From Nitrospirillum amazonense (GTDB lineage Bacteria; Pseudomonadota; Alphaproteobacteria; Azospirillales; Azospirillaceae): a stretch of DNA of 64,000 bases. The stretch is taken from NCBI RefSeq assembly GCF_007828045.1, contig NZ_VITN01000001.1:124001-188000 (forward strand), read 5' to 3'. Both the position numbers and the translations under genes were made by a program. The notes under the pieces are model-generated. The model did not search any database and was not told the DNA's origin. It saw only the letters and a program-made list of their open reading frames with translations. Below are positions 35,819 to 44,960 of this stretch, piece after piece; within the stretch, counting starts at the first letter, position 1, and the number at the start of each line of letters is the position of its first letter.

Positions 35819-35946
35819 TTCACTCTCCATTTGACTGGCTGTTTGATTGGGTTCGCGTCATTCGCGATGACCCAACCATGCGCCGGGGCGACATATTCCA
35901 GAACTTTATTTCTGTTATTTTAGATATTCACATGAGATTATAACTC
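35819..35946. promoter_or_regulatory. Divergent DJ-1 / lysR promoter region
   Basis: An AT-rich block (about 35895-35945) with TTCTGTTATTTTAGATATTC precedes the lysR ATG and faces the DJ-1 gene. It likely holds overlapping promoters and the LysR binding site. Confidence 0.45.
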
Positions 35947-36852
35947 ATGCGCTACGACCTGAACCTACTGCCCGTCTTCATCACCCTGATGGAGGAGCGG
36001 AACGTGACCCGCGCGGCGGCGCGCCTAGGCATCACGCAACCGGCGCTGTCGAACGCGCTGGCGCGGCTGCGCCTGGTGATGCGCGACCCGCTGTTCGTGC
36101 GCGAACGCTATGGCATCCAGCCGACGCCGGTGGCCCTGGACCTGGCCCCGGCAATCGCGGAGGCGCTGGCCCGGATCGACGACGCCATCCTGGGCCAGCA
36201 GGAATTCGACCCGGCGCAGGCGGACCGCCTGCTGACCATCGCGCCCAACAGCTATGTCGAGTTCGCGCTGATGCCCGCCGTCGTCGCCCGGCTACGCGAC
36301 GTGGCCCCGGGCATCAAGCTGCGCCTGGTCCCCTACGGCAACGACCTGGCCGACACGGGCGTCATCTCCGGCACCACGGCCATGGCGCTGGGACGGCTGG
36401 TCGACCCGCCGGACAATTTGATCGTGCAACACCTGATGGATGAAAGCCTGGCCTGCGTGGTGCGGGCGGGTCATCCCGATGTGGGCGACACCCTGACCCG
36501 CGACCAGTATGAACGCATGAAGCATGTGAACGTGCTGCCGCCCGGCCGCATGCGGGCCGGCCTGTTCCAGGCCTTGCAGCAGCGGGGATTGCGGCGCGAG
36601 GTCGCCGTGTCGGTGACCCATTTCCTGGCAGTGCCGGAGATGATCGCCGTCACGGATTACTGCGCGACGCTACCCAGCCTGATCTGCCGCCGCCTGGCAC
36701 AGGACCCGCGCCTGCGCATCCTGCCGGCGCCGGTGGACCTGGGCACCTTTCCCATCGACATGGCCTGGCACGTGCGCTACCGCCACGATCCGGCCCACCG
36801 TTGGCTGCGCACGCTGATGGTTGAGGTGGCCAAGGAGCTTCAGTCGGCCTGA
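35947..36852 (+). CDS. LysR-family transcriptional regulator (NodD-like branch)
   Basis: This 301-residue protein begins MRYDLNLLPVFITLMEERNV and has the winged-helix RAAARLGITQPALSNALARL typical of the NodD/PcpR-like LysR branch, then an effector-binding domain with NSYVEFALMPAVVARL. It is divergent from the DJ-1/monooxygenase pair, which it probably regulates. Its 3' end overlaps the asnB 3' end by 13 bases on the opposite strand. Confidence 0.92.
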   Translation: MRYDLNLLPVFITLMEERNVTRAAARLGITQPALSNALARLRLVMRDPLFVRERYGIQPTPVALDLAPAIAEALARIDDAILGQQEFDPAQADRLLTIAPNSYVEFALMPAVVARLRDVAPGIKLRLVPYGNDLADTGVISGTTAMALGRLVDPPDNLIVQHLMDESLACVVRAGHPDVGDTLTRDQYERMKHVNVLPPGRMRAGLFQALQQRGLRREVAVSVTHFLAVPEMIAVTDYCATLPSLICRRLAQDPRLRILPAPVDLGTFPIDMAWHVRYRHDPAHRWLRTLMVEVAKELQSA

Positions 36853-38753
36853 GCCACCGTGGCCTTCCAGGACAGGTAGGATAGCACGGTCCAGAGGCGC
36901 CCGGCATGGTCGTGGCCGCCGGATAGGTGCTGGCGCCACAGGGCAGCCGCCACCGGCGCCTGGATCAGGGCGTCGCCAGTGGCCTGGTTCATCAGGTCCG
37001 ATCCCCAGTCGCGCAAGGGACCGCGCAGCCAGGCGCCCAACGGGGCGCCGAAGCCGGTCTTGGGCGCAGTGACGACACCCTGCGGAAGACGATCGGCCAG
37101 CAGCCGGCGCAGCATCCATTTGCCCCGCCCGTCACGCAGACGCTGGTTCAGCGGCAGGCGCAGGCCCCATTCCACCACGCGTGGGTCCAGCAAGGGGGCC
37201 CGCGCCTCCAGGCCGGCGGCCATGCTGGCGCGGTCCACCTTGACCAGCACGCCGTCGGACAGGTAGCGGGCGAGGTCGCGCAGTTGCAGGCGCAATGTCG
37301 GGTCCGCCCCCGTCGGCAGGGCGGTAGGGGCGGCCGCCTCCAGCGCCAGGCCGGGGCGCAGGATGGCGTCGGCCTTCATGCCCAGCATGGCGATGTAGGC
37401 CTGGTCCTCATCCGCCGCCGCCACGGCGCCCAGGAACTTGCCCACCTTGTCCGACGGCTGGCGCAGATGCGGCCGCAACAGATGGGCCACGCCATCGATC
37501 CAGGCGTCGGGCACGGCGGCGTCCAGGCGGGCCAGGCCATGGCGCAGCCAGCCCGGCTTTTGCCGCCAGCGGTCGATGGACCCCGCCCAGAGGTGGCGGG
37601 AATAGCCGCCGAAGGCCTCATCCCCGCCATCGCCGGACAGGGCCACCGTCACCTGTTTGCGCGCCAGACGGCACAGCAGGGCCGTGGGAATGGCGGAGAT
37701 GTCGGCGAAAGGCTCGTCATACATGCCGGCCAGGTGGGGCACCAGGTCCAGCGCGTCGGCCGCACCCACCCGCAGGGTGGTGTGGTCGGTGCCCAGGGCC
37801 CGGGCCGTGGCCTCGGCCGCGGCCGACTCGTCGAATTCCGCCTGCTCGAACCCGATGGTGAAGCTGCGGATGGGTGTCGCGCTCTGCCCCTGCATCAGGG
37901 CAGCCACCAGGGCGCTGTCGATGCCGCCGGACAGGAAGACGCCCAGCGGCACGTCCGACACCATGCGCCGGCGCACGGCGTCGGTCAGCAGATCGCCCGT
38001 CAGGCGCAAGACCTCCGGATCCGCCAGCGTCAGGGGGGCGGCCAGGGCGCGACGGGCGGCATCGGCCACGGACCAGTAGGCCCGCGTCTCGGACCCGCCG
38101 TCGGCCGACACGGTCATGCAGGTGCCGGGCGGCAGCTGGCGGATGCCGGTGAAGGCGGTGCGCGGCGCCGGGATGAAGCCGTGGCGGAAATAGTCGGCCA
38201 GCGCCGCCTCATCCGGCACGGCGCGATAGCCCAACTCGGCCTTGATGGCCTTGAGTTCGGAGGCGAACAGCAGCACGCCGTTGGCCAGTGACCAGTACAG
38301 CGGCTTTTCCCCCAGCCGGTCGCGCACCAGCAACAGCCGGCGCTCCTCCGCCAGCCAGATGGCCAGGCCGAACATGCCGTTGCAGGCGGCCAGCGCGCGG
38401 TTGGCACCCCAGCGGGATATGGCCTCCACCAGCACCTCGGTATCGGACTGGCCGCGGAAGACCACGCCCTCGCCCACCAGCTGCTGGCGCAAATCCTGGT
38501 AATTGTAAATCTCGCCATTGAAGGCGACGGTGACCCGGCCGTCGACCGAGGTCATGGGCTGGTGGCCCAGGGGCGACAGGTCGATGATGGCCAGGCGGCG
38601 GTTGGCCAGGGCCACGCCGGCGGCATCATCCTGCCAGACGCCCCGGTCGTCGGGCCCGCGATGGGCCAAGCGGTCGATCATGACACCGGCCTGGCGTGCC
38701 AGCCGGGTGCCGTCCGCCCCCCCGAATACCCAAAGCCCCGCGATGCCGCACAT
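36840..38753 (-). CDS. asnB: Glutamine-hydrolysing asparagine synthase-type amidotransferase
   Basis: The 637-residue protein has the N-terminal nucleophile Cys2 (MCGIAGLW), the glutaminase pocket (NRRLAIIDLSPLGHQPM, AFNGEIYNYQDLR) and the synthetase domain with P-loop FLSGGIDSALVAALM and ALSGDGGDEAFGGYSRH. It makes asparagine or amidates another acceptor with glutamine nitrogen; the ~630-residue form is common in exopolysaccharide and natural-product clusters. A 50-base imperfect hairpin lies directly before its ribosome-binding site. It is monocistronic here. Confidence 0.93.
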   Translation of the reverse strand: MCGIAGLWVFGGADGTRLARQAGVMIDRLAHRGPDDRGVWQDDAAGVALANRRLAIIDLSPLGHQPMTSVDGRVTVAFNGEIYNYQDLRQQLVGEGVVFRGQSDTEVLVEAISRWGANRALAACNGMFGLAIWLAEERRLLLVRDRLGEKPLYWSLANGVLLFASELKAIKAELGYRAVPDEAALADYFRHGFIPAPRTAFTGIRQLPPGTCMTVSADGGSETRAYWSVADAARRALAAPLTLADPEVLRLTGDLLTDAVRRRMVSDVPLGVFLSGGIDSALVAALMQGQSATPIRSFTIGFEQAEFDESAAAEATARALGTDHTTLRVGAADALDLVPHLAGMYDEPFADISAIPTALLCRLARKQVTVALSGDGGDEAFGGYSRHLWAGSIDRWRQKPGWLRHGLARLDAAVPDAWIDGVAHLLRPHLRQPSDKVGKFLGAVAAADEDQAYIAMLGMKADAILRPGLALEAAAPTALPTGADPTLRLQLRDLARYLSDGVLVKVDRASMAAGLEARAPLLDPRVVEWGLRLPLNQRLRDGRGKWMLRRLLADRLPQGVVTAPKTGFGAPLGAWLRGPLRDWGSDLMNQATGDALIQAPVAAALWRQHLSGGHDHAGRLWTVLSYLSWKATVAQAD

Positions 38754-38760
38754 GGTTCCG

Positions 38761-38810
38761 CCCTGCGATTCCAGGATCCCCCGTGTACGGGGATATCCAG
38801 GAATACAGGG
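38761..38810 (-). promoter_or_regulatory. 50-base imperfect leader hairpin before asnB
   Basis: Arms CCCTGTATTCCTGGAT and ATCCTGGAATCGCAGGG, read on the minus strand, pair with small bulges, and the inner CCCCGT/ACGGGG closes the loop. The 3' arm ends in CAGGG next to the GCGGAACC-ATG start region, so the hairpin could mask the ribosome-binding site. Confidence 0.55.
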
Positions 38811-38874
38811 CGTTACCGGTCGCCCGCCAGCGAATTGCGCCGCCGGGCGGGTCTTCCTTTAGGCGGCACGCCCC

Positions 38875-40575
38875 TTACGCGGCGCGCAGGGAGGCGATGG
38901 CTTTCGACACGCTGGCGTTCAGCGCCGACGTCTCCGACCCCAACACCTGGGAGGAGGACAGGACCTCATCGCTGGAGCGGTGGGTGCTGTCGGCGATGGC
39001 CTGCAATCCTGCCACATTCTCCGCCACCACGGCGGTGCCCTGGGACGCCATCTGGACGTTGCGGGCGATCTCGCGGGTCGCGGCCTCCTGCTGTTCCACG
39101 GCGGCGGCGATGGCGGAGGAGATGGTGGTGATCTCGTTCACCGTCTGCTGGATGGCGGCGATGGCGGCGACCGCCTCGCGCGTGGCGCCCTGCATGCTGG
39201 TGATCTGGCCGCCGATCTCCTCGGTGGCTTTCGCGGTCTGGGTCGCCAGGCTCTTGACCTCGCTGGCCACGACGGCGAAGCCCTTGCCGGCTTCGCCGGC
39301 CCGCGCCGCCTCGATGGTGGCGTTCAGGGCCAAGAGATTGGTCTGGCTGGCGATCTCGCTGATCAGGCGCACGACGGAGCCGATGCGGTCGCCCTGGTTC
39401 TGCAGCCGTTCCATCTGCTGGGTGCTTTCCTCCACCCGGACGCGGGCGTTGGTGGCCATGGTGGCCGCACGGGTGACCTGGCCGCTGATCTCCCCGAAGG
39501 AGACGGACAGTTCCTCCGCCGCGCTGGCCACGGCCTGCACGTTGCTGTTGGCCTCGGTCACGGCGCGGTCGACCACGCTGGCGCGATCCTGCCCCACCTG
39601 GGCCTGGTCGCTGAGGCCGCGGGCGTTGCCGGCCAGTTGCTGCACGGCGGCGTTCAGGCGTTCCACCAGGCTGTGGACGGAGCTTTCCAGGCTGTCGGCG
39701 ATGCGCAGCGACGCCTGGCGCTTCTCCGCCTCCGCCCGCTTCTCCGCCTCGGCCTGTTCCCGGGCCAGGCGGTCGCGGTCGGCCAAGTTGGCGCGGAAGA
39801 CGGCCAGCGCGCCGACGATGGCGCCCAGCTCATCCTTGCGGGCCAGCGCCTCGATGTTCACGGCAATGTCGCCGGCGGCCAGGGCCTCGGTCGCGCCGGA
39901 GATGCGATCGATCGACCCCTTCAGCATACGAACGATGACGAAGGTGATGGCGGCCACGCCCAGCACCACCGCCAGCACGATGACGGTCGCCAGGGTCTGG
40001 GTGGAGGCGGCGTTGGCGTCCATGTCCTTGATGGCGGTGGCGGCGGTGGTCCGCTCATGCGCGGCGGCGGCGTTCAGGCGATCCTGCACGCCCTGCAAGC
40101 TGGCGCGCAGCGGTTCCAGGAAGGACACGGCCGACTGGGCGTCGATGCCCAGCATGTCCTTCACGAAGCCCACCGGCTGGCCCAGCTTGTCGATGTCCTG
40201 GCCCACGGTGGCCAGCTCCGCCTTGGTCTTGCCGTCGGGCAGGCGGTCCTTGGCGCGTCCCACCGCCTCCTTCGCCTTGCCCATGCGCTGGACCACGCCG
40301 TCCAGCAGGGCGACGGAGGCCTTGGCGTCGCCGCCGGCGGTGGCGGCCGCCAGGGCGTAATAGAGATCCTTGGCGGCGCCGTTCAGCTCGCCGGAGGCGC
40401 TCAGCAACTCAGCGGTGGCCTCAAAACGGACCTCGCCCACATCCTTGGCGGTGGCGGTGATGCCGCCCACCACCTGGTGCGAGGCGACGGCCATCACCAC
40501 CAGCGCCACCAGTCCGATGGCGGGGGCCGCGAACAGCTTCAACGCCATGGGAAGATCATCGAACCGCATCACCAT
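38875..40575 (-). CDS. Transmembrane methyl-accepting chemotaxis protein
   Basis: The 566-residue receptor starts at the ATG at 40575 (GGAAGGACA upstream). TM1 is about residues 10-30, followed by a ~140-residue helical periplasmic domain without Cache motifs, and TM2 is [25 protein letters not shown] domain and adaptation helices lead to the signalling tip [20 protein letters not shown] followed by [20 protein letters not shown]. The periplasmic part is helix-rich and resembles four-helix-bundle sensors; the ligand is unknown. It is monocistronic and is the second chemoreceptor in the window. Confidence 0.93.
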   Translation of the reverse strand: MVMRFDDLPMALKLFAAPAIGLVALVVMAVASHQVVGGITATAKDVGEVRFEATAELLSASGELNGAAKDLYYALAAATAGGDAKASVALLDGVVQRMGKAKEAVGRAKDRLPDGKTKAELATVGQDIDKLGQPVGFVKDMLGIDAQSAVSFLEPLRASLQGVQDRLNAAAAHERTTAATAIKDMDANAASTQTLATVIVLAVVLGVAAITFVIVRMLKGSIDRISGATEALAAGDIAVNIEALARKDELGAIVGALAVFRANLADRDRLAREQAEAEKRAEAEKRQASLRIADSLESSVHSLVERLNAAVQQLAGNARGLSDQAQVGQDRASVVDRAVTEANSNVQAVASAAEELSVSFGEISGQVTRAATMATNARVRVEESTQQMERLQNQGDRIGSVVRLISEIASQTNLLALNATIEAARAGEAGKGFAVVASEVKSLATQTAKATEEIGGQITSMQGATREAVAAIAAIQQTVNEITTISSAIAAAVEQQEAATREIARNVQMASQGTAVVAENVAGLQAIADSTHRSSDEVLSSSQVLGSETSALNASVSKAIASLRAA

Positions 40576-40706
40576 TGTCCTTCCACCAATCTTGGCCACC
40601 AGTCCCTGGGCCGGGCTTGCGCCCATCGTTCTTGAATTCCCGCCGGCGCGGCTACCCAGGGCGACGGCGGGATGGACGGCCCAACCCAACCGCCCTCCCC
40701 GCCCTC

Positions 40707-40726
40707 CCCGGGGCACCTGCCCCGGG
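40707..40726 (-). terminator. Hairpin after the YfiR-like gene
   Basis: CCCGGGGC and GCCCCGGG are perfect 8-base arms with a 4-base loop, directly after the stop of the YfiR-like gene on the minus strand. The T-run is missing, so termination strength is uncertain. Confidence 0.5.
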
Positions 40727-40729
40727 TCC

Positions 40730-41188
40730 CTACTTCTCGGTAACCATCATCTTGAAGTTCGGGTCGAACTCGACGCCGGCGGCGCTTGCCGCCGCCTTGC
40801 TGACGTAGATGGTGACCTTGGGCGTGGTCTCGACCGCGATGACGCAGCCGCCGGCATCGACGCAGGCGACGTCGTTGCCCACGGTGACGGTGCCCTTGGC
40901 CAGCGCCTTCTTGCCCTCGGCGGCGGAGGACACGAACACGGCGTAGGCGCCGGGTGCGGCGTCACCGGCCGCGACGAATGCCCCGGGCAGGGCAGCCTGC
41001 ACCGCCGCCACGGGGGCGGCGCCGGCGGTCACCACCACCTTGGCGCCGGCGGGCGCCTTGGTGGTCAGGAAGCCCAGGGCCTTGGCCGCGATGGTCACCT
41101 GCTTGGCGTCCATCTCCGCGGCACCCGCCAGGCCGGACGCCGACAGGGCGGCGGCCAGCAAGGCGGTCTTCAGGATCATGCTGTTCAT
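40730..41188 (-). CDS. YfiR-like periplasmic protein
   Basis: The 152-residue protein has a signal peptide ([20 protein letters not shown], cleavage after AGA) and a small mature domain ending [20 protein letters not shown] then [17 protein letters not shown] and FKMMVTE. The two Cys residues with G-CVI-V and the final F..MM..E recall the YfiR (DUF4154)-like proteins that accompany a particular class of TonB receptors. It begins 13 bases after the TonB receptor stop, so they are co-transcribed. YfiR proteins usually restrain a partner membrane cyclase or kinase; no such partner follows here. Family assignment is from pattern memory and moderate. Confidence 0.6.
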   Translation of the reverse strand: MNSMILKTALLAAALSASGLAGAAEMDAKQVTIAAKALGFLTTKAPAGAKVVVTAGAAPVAAVQAALPGAFVAAGDAAPGAYAVFVSSAAEGKKALAKGTVTVGNDVACVDAGGCVIAVETTPKVTIYVSKAAASAAGVEFDPNFKMMVTEK

Positions 41189-41201
41189 TGGACTTCCCCC
41201 C

Positions 41202-43247
41202 TTAGAACTTGTACGTGGCCGTACCCCAGACACGCCGTTCGGCCTTGGGCGCCACGGACAGCTGGGTCTGGTCCTGCAGCAGGTTGCTGCCCGCCAGCGT
41301 CAGGGAGAAATCGTCGCTGACCTTGTAGGAAATGGCCGCCTGGGCCGTCAGGCCGGGGCTGACGTTGTAAAGTTGATTCCCAGCGTAGGTGATGAAGGCC
41401 TGATAGTCGGACCGCCATATCAGGAACAGATCGGTGGTCCACCGGCCGAAGTCATAGCCGACGTTACCCCTTACTGTGTTCTTGGGCGTGGACTTCTGGA
41501 AGTTGGCCGTAACCGTGCCGGGGGCGAAGGTAAAGTCATCGGTGGGGTTCAACCAATCCCACGATGCGCTCCACCGCACGGCGCCGATCTTGCCGCGCAG
41601 CTCGACCTCGGTGCCCCACTCGGAACTGCGCCCGAGATTGTCACCCAGGAGGATGGTAGGATAGCCGTTGATGACGTGGATGTTCTGGAAGTTGATGGCC
41701 TTGAAGTCCTGGGTCTTCTGATACAGGACCGACACCTTGGCCGTGCCGCCGATGGCCGCCACCGCCCGCTGGTATCCCACCTCGTAATTGGTCACGACGG
41801 TCGGGTTGAGCCGGGGATTGCCCGTGATCTGCAAGGAACCGGGAACAGGCTGGCTGGACGCGTTGTTGCCCAGTTCGATCAGCGTGGGGGACTGGATGCC
41901 CCGACCGGCGGTCAGCGTCACGGTATCGTCCGCCGTCGGCCGCCAGACCACGCCGACATTGTATGAGAAGCTGTCGAAGCTGCGGTCGTAGTCGGCCTGC
42001 GTGAACGGCACGGGCGTGACCCCGTCATGGTTCAGCACGGTATGGTCCCACCGTCCGGCAACCGTCAGCGACAGGGTGTCGTCGATCTGCCAATCGTACA
42101 TGTTGGACAGGGCGAAATCCTGGTAACCCGTGGTGGCGTTATTGACCGGCGTGGAATCGATGCTGTTGTCGCGGTACTCCATCGCCACGCGCGTGGTCAG
42201 GGTGGGTGCCAGCTTCACCAGATCCTGCACCTGCACCACGGTGGTGTTGGTGGTGGTGGCGTAGGTGCCAGGCGCGCCGCCGGTGACATAGTGCAGCGTG
42301 AAATCCAGATGGTTGTTATAGGCCGTGGCCTCGATCAGGCCCCAATCGGTGTCGGCCTTGACCGTGCCCTTGTAGGAGTGGGTCTGGTAAATGCCCTGGT
42401 GCGGTTCCTGCAACGCCCCCACCTCGAACAGGTCGGCACGGGCCCAGGTACCCTCGAAGCCGGCTTGAACGTTGGGTGTGATCTGGGCCAGGCTGTCCAA
42501 AGACGCTGTGCGGCGCAGGGACTGGTTGTCCCGCAGATGGCGGACCTGCGTGTCTGAGGATGTCCCGTATTCGTCCATGTTCCAGCCACCGGCGGACAGG
42601 CGCACACCGACCTTGTCGCCCAGCTTCACGCTTTTGACGACGCTGACCTCCTTCTGGCCTTGCGTGCCCACCGTCACCTGGGCAGACCCGACACTGTCGT
42701 ACAGGGGGTTGTAGGTGATGATGTTGACGACGCCGGAGACGGCGTTGAAGCCGAACAGCGCGGCCTGCGGGCCCTTCACCACCTCGATCTGGCGGATTTC
42801 CGCCAGTTGCACCGGGATGGCGGACCAAACGGTGACGCCATAGTGGTCCAGGTAGACCTGGCGGCCGTTGACCAGCACCAGCAGGCGCGGATTGTGGCCC
42901 TGATTGTAGCCATCCACGCCGACATCGGCGCCACTGACACCCCACGTCTCCACATCCACACCAGCCACCCGGTTCAGGATGTCGGGGATGGTGCGGGCAC
43001 CCGAGCGGGCGATCTCGTCCGCGCTGATGATGGTCATGGGCGCCGGCGCCTCGCTGGCGCGCTGCGGCTTGCCAGTCGCAGACGTCGTCACCGCCTCGCC
43101 GAACAAATCTTCCAGCGACCCGTAGTTCATCGATTGGGCCCGTGCGCCGGTAGTAGCGGTCAAGCCAACGAGGGTTCCCAGAAAGGCCAGCACAAACCGT
43201 GACGGTGTGCGAGCCAACTCATTTTTGAAGTTCGTTAAGTTCTTCAT
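41202..43247 (-). CDS. TonB-dependent outer-membrane receptor
   Basis: The 681-residue receptor has a signal peptide ending GARAQS, then SLEDLFGEAVTTSATGKPQR and a plug domain with PAPMTIISADEIARSGARTI, LLVLVNGRQVYLDHYGVTVW and IRQIEVVKGPQAALFGFNAV. The barrel ends in AERRVWGTATYKF with a terminal aromatic residue. The opening and plug match receptors that are followed by a YfiR-like gene, as here. The cargo is unknown; no cobalamin riboswitch or metal box is visible in its AT-rich leader. Confidence 0.93.
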   Translation of the reverse strand: MKNLTNFKNELARTPSRFVLAFLGTLVGLTATTGARAQSMNYGSLEDLFGEAVTTSATGKPQRASEAPAPMTIISADEIARSGARTIPDILNRVAGVDVETWGVSGADVGVDGYNQGHNPRLLVLVNGRQVYLDHYGVTVWSAIPVQLAEIRQIEVVKGPQAALFGFNAVSGVVNIITYNPLYDSVGSAQVTVGTQGQKEVSVVKSVKLGDKVGVRLSAGGWNMDEYGTSSDTQVRHLRDNQSLRRTASLDSLAQITPNVQAGFEGTWARADLFEVGALQEPHQGIYQTHSYKGTVKADTDWGLIEATAYNNHLDFTLHYVTGGAPGTYATTTNTTVVQVQDLVKLAPTLTTRVAMEYRDNSIDSTPVNNATTGYQDFALSNMYDWQIDDTLSLTVAGRWDHTVLNHDGVTPVPFTQADYDRSFDSFSYNVGVVWRPTADDTVTLTAGRGIQSPTLIELGNNASSQPVPGSLQITGNPRLNPTVVTNYEVGYQRAVAAIGGTAKVSVLYQKTQDFKAINFQNIHVINGYPTILLGDNLGRSSEWGTEVELRGKIGAVRWSASWDWLNPTDDFTFAPGTVTANFQKSTPKNTVRGNVGYDFGRWTTDLFLIWRSDYQAFITYAGNQLYNVSPGLTAQAAISYKVSDDFSLTLAGSNLLQDQTQLSVAPKAERRVWGTATYKF

Positions 43248-43620
43248 TTCATCCCCAACTCGGGCTTTTGGACCAAAACGGATTTATTCGGATAAACTGG
43301 TTCACATAGAGGTATTGGCAATATATTCTTTTGGATATGTGATGAATTTATGCCGACAATGTCGAGCGTTTATTAATCGATATTAACCTTTCCGTTATTA
43401 AATCAACTTCCATTAATTGAAGTACAAAATTTTATATATTAATTGACTGCCTTATGCGGCCGGTATCATTGGTAGCGCAACCATCGGGATGGCGCTATGC
43501 AGCATCAACCCTTCCAGCTATATCCGGTTCTTGGCAGAAAGGCGGGACGCGGCAAGGCCTTGGCAGGGGTATTGCCGTGCAGCAGGCCCCCCCCGCCACT
43601 CCGTCCGCGAAGGACACGGC
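43248..43620. other. AT-rich divergent region between TonB receptor and MFS gene
   Basis: The 373 bases include an unusually AT-rich core (about 43300-43450) with several TATTAAT/ATTAATtGA-like elements and a CGGATTTATT/CGGATAAACT partial repeat near 43289. It should contain promoters for both genes. I see no gene and no recognised riboswitch in it. Confidence 0.5.
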
Positions 43621-44862
43621 ATGCCCAGCGATTTGCCCTCAACCCCGTCAACGGCGTCCCCAATTGGTAAAGACCTGCCCTATCTTGAGGTCGGTACCCC
43701 CGCCTACCGCCGGATGACGGCCATCCTGTTCGTGGCGGGATTTTCCACCTTCGCCACGCTCTATTGCGTGCAGCCGCTGCTGCCGGATTTCGTGCGCGCC
43801 TACGGCATCAGCCCGCCGGGCGCCAGCCTGTCGCTGTCCGTCACCACGGCGGCGCTGGCCGTGGCCCTGCTGGTGGCCGGCGCCATCTCTGACCGCTCGG
43901 GGCGCAAGGGCATCATGGTGGCATCGTTGGCGCTCTCCGGCGGCCTGGGCCTGGCCAGCGCGCTGGCGCCCAGTTGGCCCCTGTTCCTGATGCTGCGGGC
44001 CCTGGCCGGTCTGGCGCTGGGCGGACTGCCCGCCGTCGCCATGGCCTATGTGGCGGAAGAGGTGAACCCGAAATCCGCCGGCCTCACCATGGGCCTGTAC
44101 ATCGGCGGCACCGCCATGGGCGGCATGGCCGGCCGCATCCTGACCGTGCTGATCACCGACATTTCCAACTGGCGGGTGGCGGTGGGCCTGGTGGGCGCGG
44201 TGGGCATCCTGGCCGCCCTCACCGTGGCCATGGCCCTGCCACCGTCACGCCATTTCCGCCAGCGAGAGGGGGACCTGTGGAGCGGCCTGGCCGCCGCCTG
44301 GCGCCTGCACCTGTCGGACAGCGGACTGGTCGCCCTGTTCGCCACCGGCTTCCTGGCCATGGGCGCCTTCGTCACCGTGTTCAACTATGTCGGCTTCCGC
44401 CTGCAGGCACCGCCCTTGAGCGCTCCTCCCGCCACGGTGGCCGTGCTGTTCCTGGTTTATGTCTTCGGCATCATCAGTTCGCCCCTGTTCGGCGGGCTGT
44501 CCAGCCGCTTCGGCCCCGGGCGGGTGCTGGTGGCGTCGGCCGTGCTGATGCTGGCGGGCCTGGGCATCATGGACATCGCGCGGCTGGACACGCTGGCGCT
44601 GGGTCTGGGCCTGTTCACCTTCGCCTTCTTCGGCGTGCATTCGGTGGCATCCGGCTGGATTGGCCTGCGCGCCCGCCAATACCGGGGCCAGGCCTCCGCC
44701 CTTTACCTGTTCGCTTATTATATGGGCTCCACCCTCGCCGGGACGGGCGGCGGTTTTTTCTGGCACGGCTGGGAATGGATCGGGATCACCCTGTTCGTGG
44801 GCGGGCTGCTGGGGCTGCTGATCCTGAATGCCCTGGGCCTGGCGACCCGGCGCATCCAATAG
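43621..44862 (+). CDS. YnfM-type MFS transporter
   Basis: The 413-residue carrier has about twelve membrane spans. Landmarks are FSTFATLYCVQPLLPDFVRA, the loop GAISDRSGRKGIMVASLAL, GLALGGLPAVAMAYVAEE and the second-half loop GGLSSRFGPGRVLVASAVL. The YCVQPLLP motif is typical of the YnfM/arabinose-efflux-like branch. The ATG at 43621 has GAAGGA upstream. It stands alone; the substrate is unknown. Confidence 0.9.
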   Translation: MPSDLPSTPSTASPIGKDLPYLEVGTPAYRRMTAILFVAGFSTFATLYCVQPLLPDFVRAYGISPPGASLSLSVTTAALAVALLVAGAISDRSGRKGIMVASLALSGGLGLASALAPSWPLFLMLRALAGLALGGLPAVAMAYVAEEVNPKSAGLTMGLYIGGTAMGGMAGRILTVLITDISNWRVAVGLVGAVGILAALTVAMALPPSRHFRQREGDLWSGLAAAWRLHLSDSGLVALFATGFLAMGAFVTVFNYVGFRLQAPPLSAPPATVAVLFLVYVFGIISSPLFGGLSSRFGPGRVLVASAVLMLAGLGIMDIARLDTLALGLGLFTFAFFGVHSVASGWIGLRARQYRGQASALYLFAYYMGSTLAGTGGGFFWHGWEWIGITLFVGGLLGLLILNALGLATRRIQ

Positions 44863-44960
44863 AACAATTCTGTTGTGTTGTATATCAGATATAACACGTT
44901 GACTGGAGTATATATAAACGGTCATACTGCGCTTCACGCGGTAATTCTCGTGAGGATGTC

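Noticed and set aside
43248-43620. Possible cobalamin riboswitch before the second TonB receptor
   Set aside because: No B12 box or other conserved core is present on either strand; the only such element is at 53285-53510.
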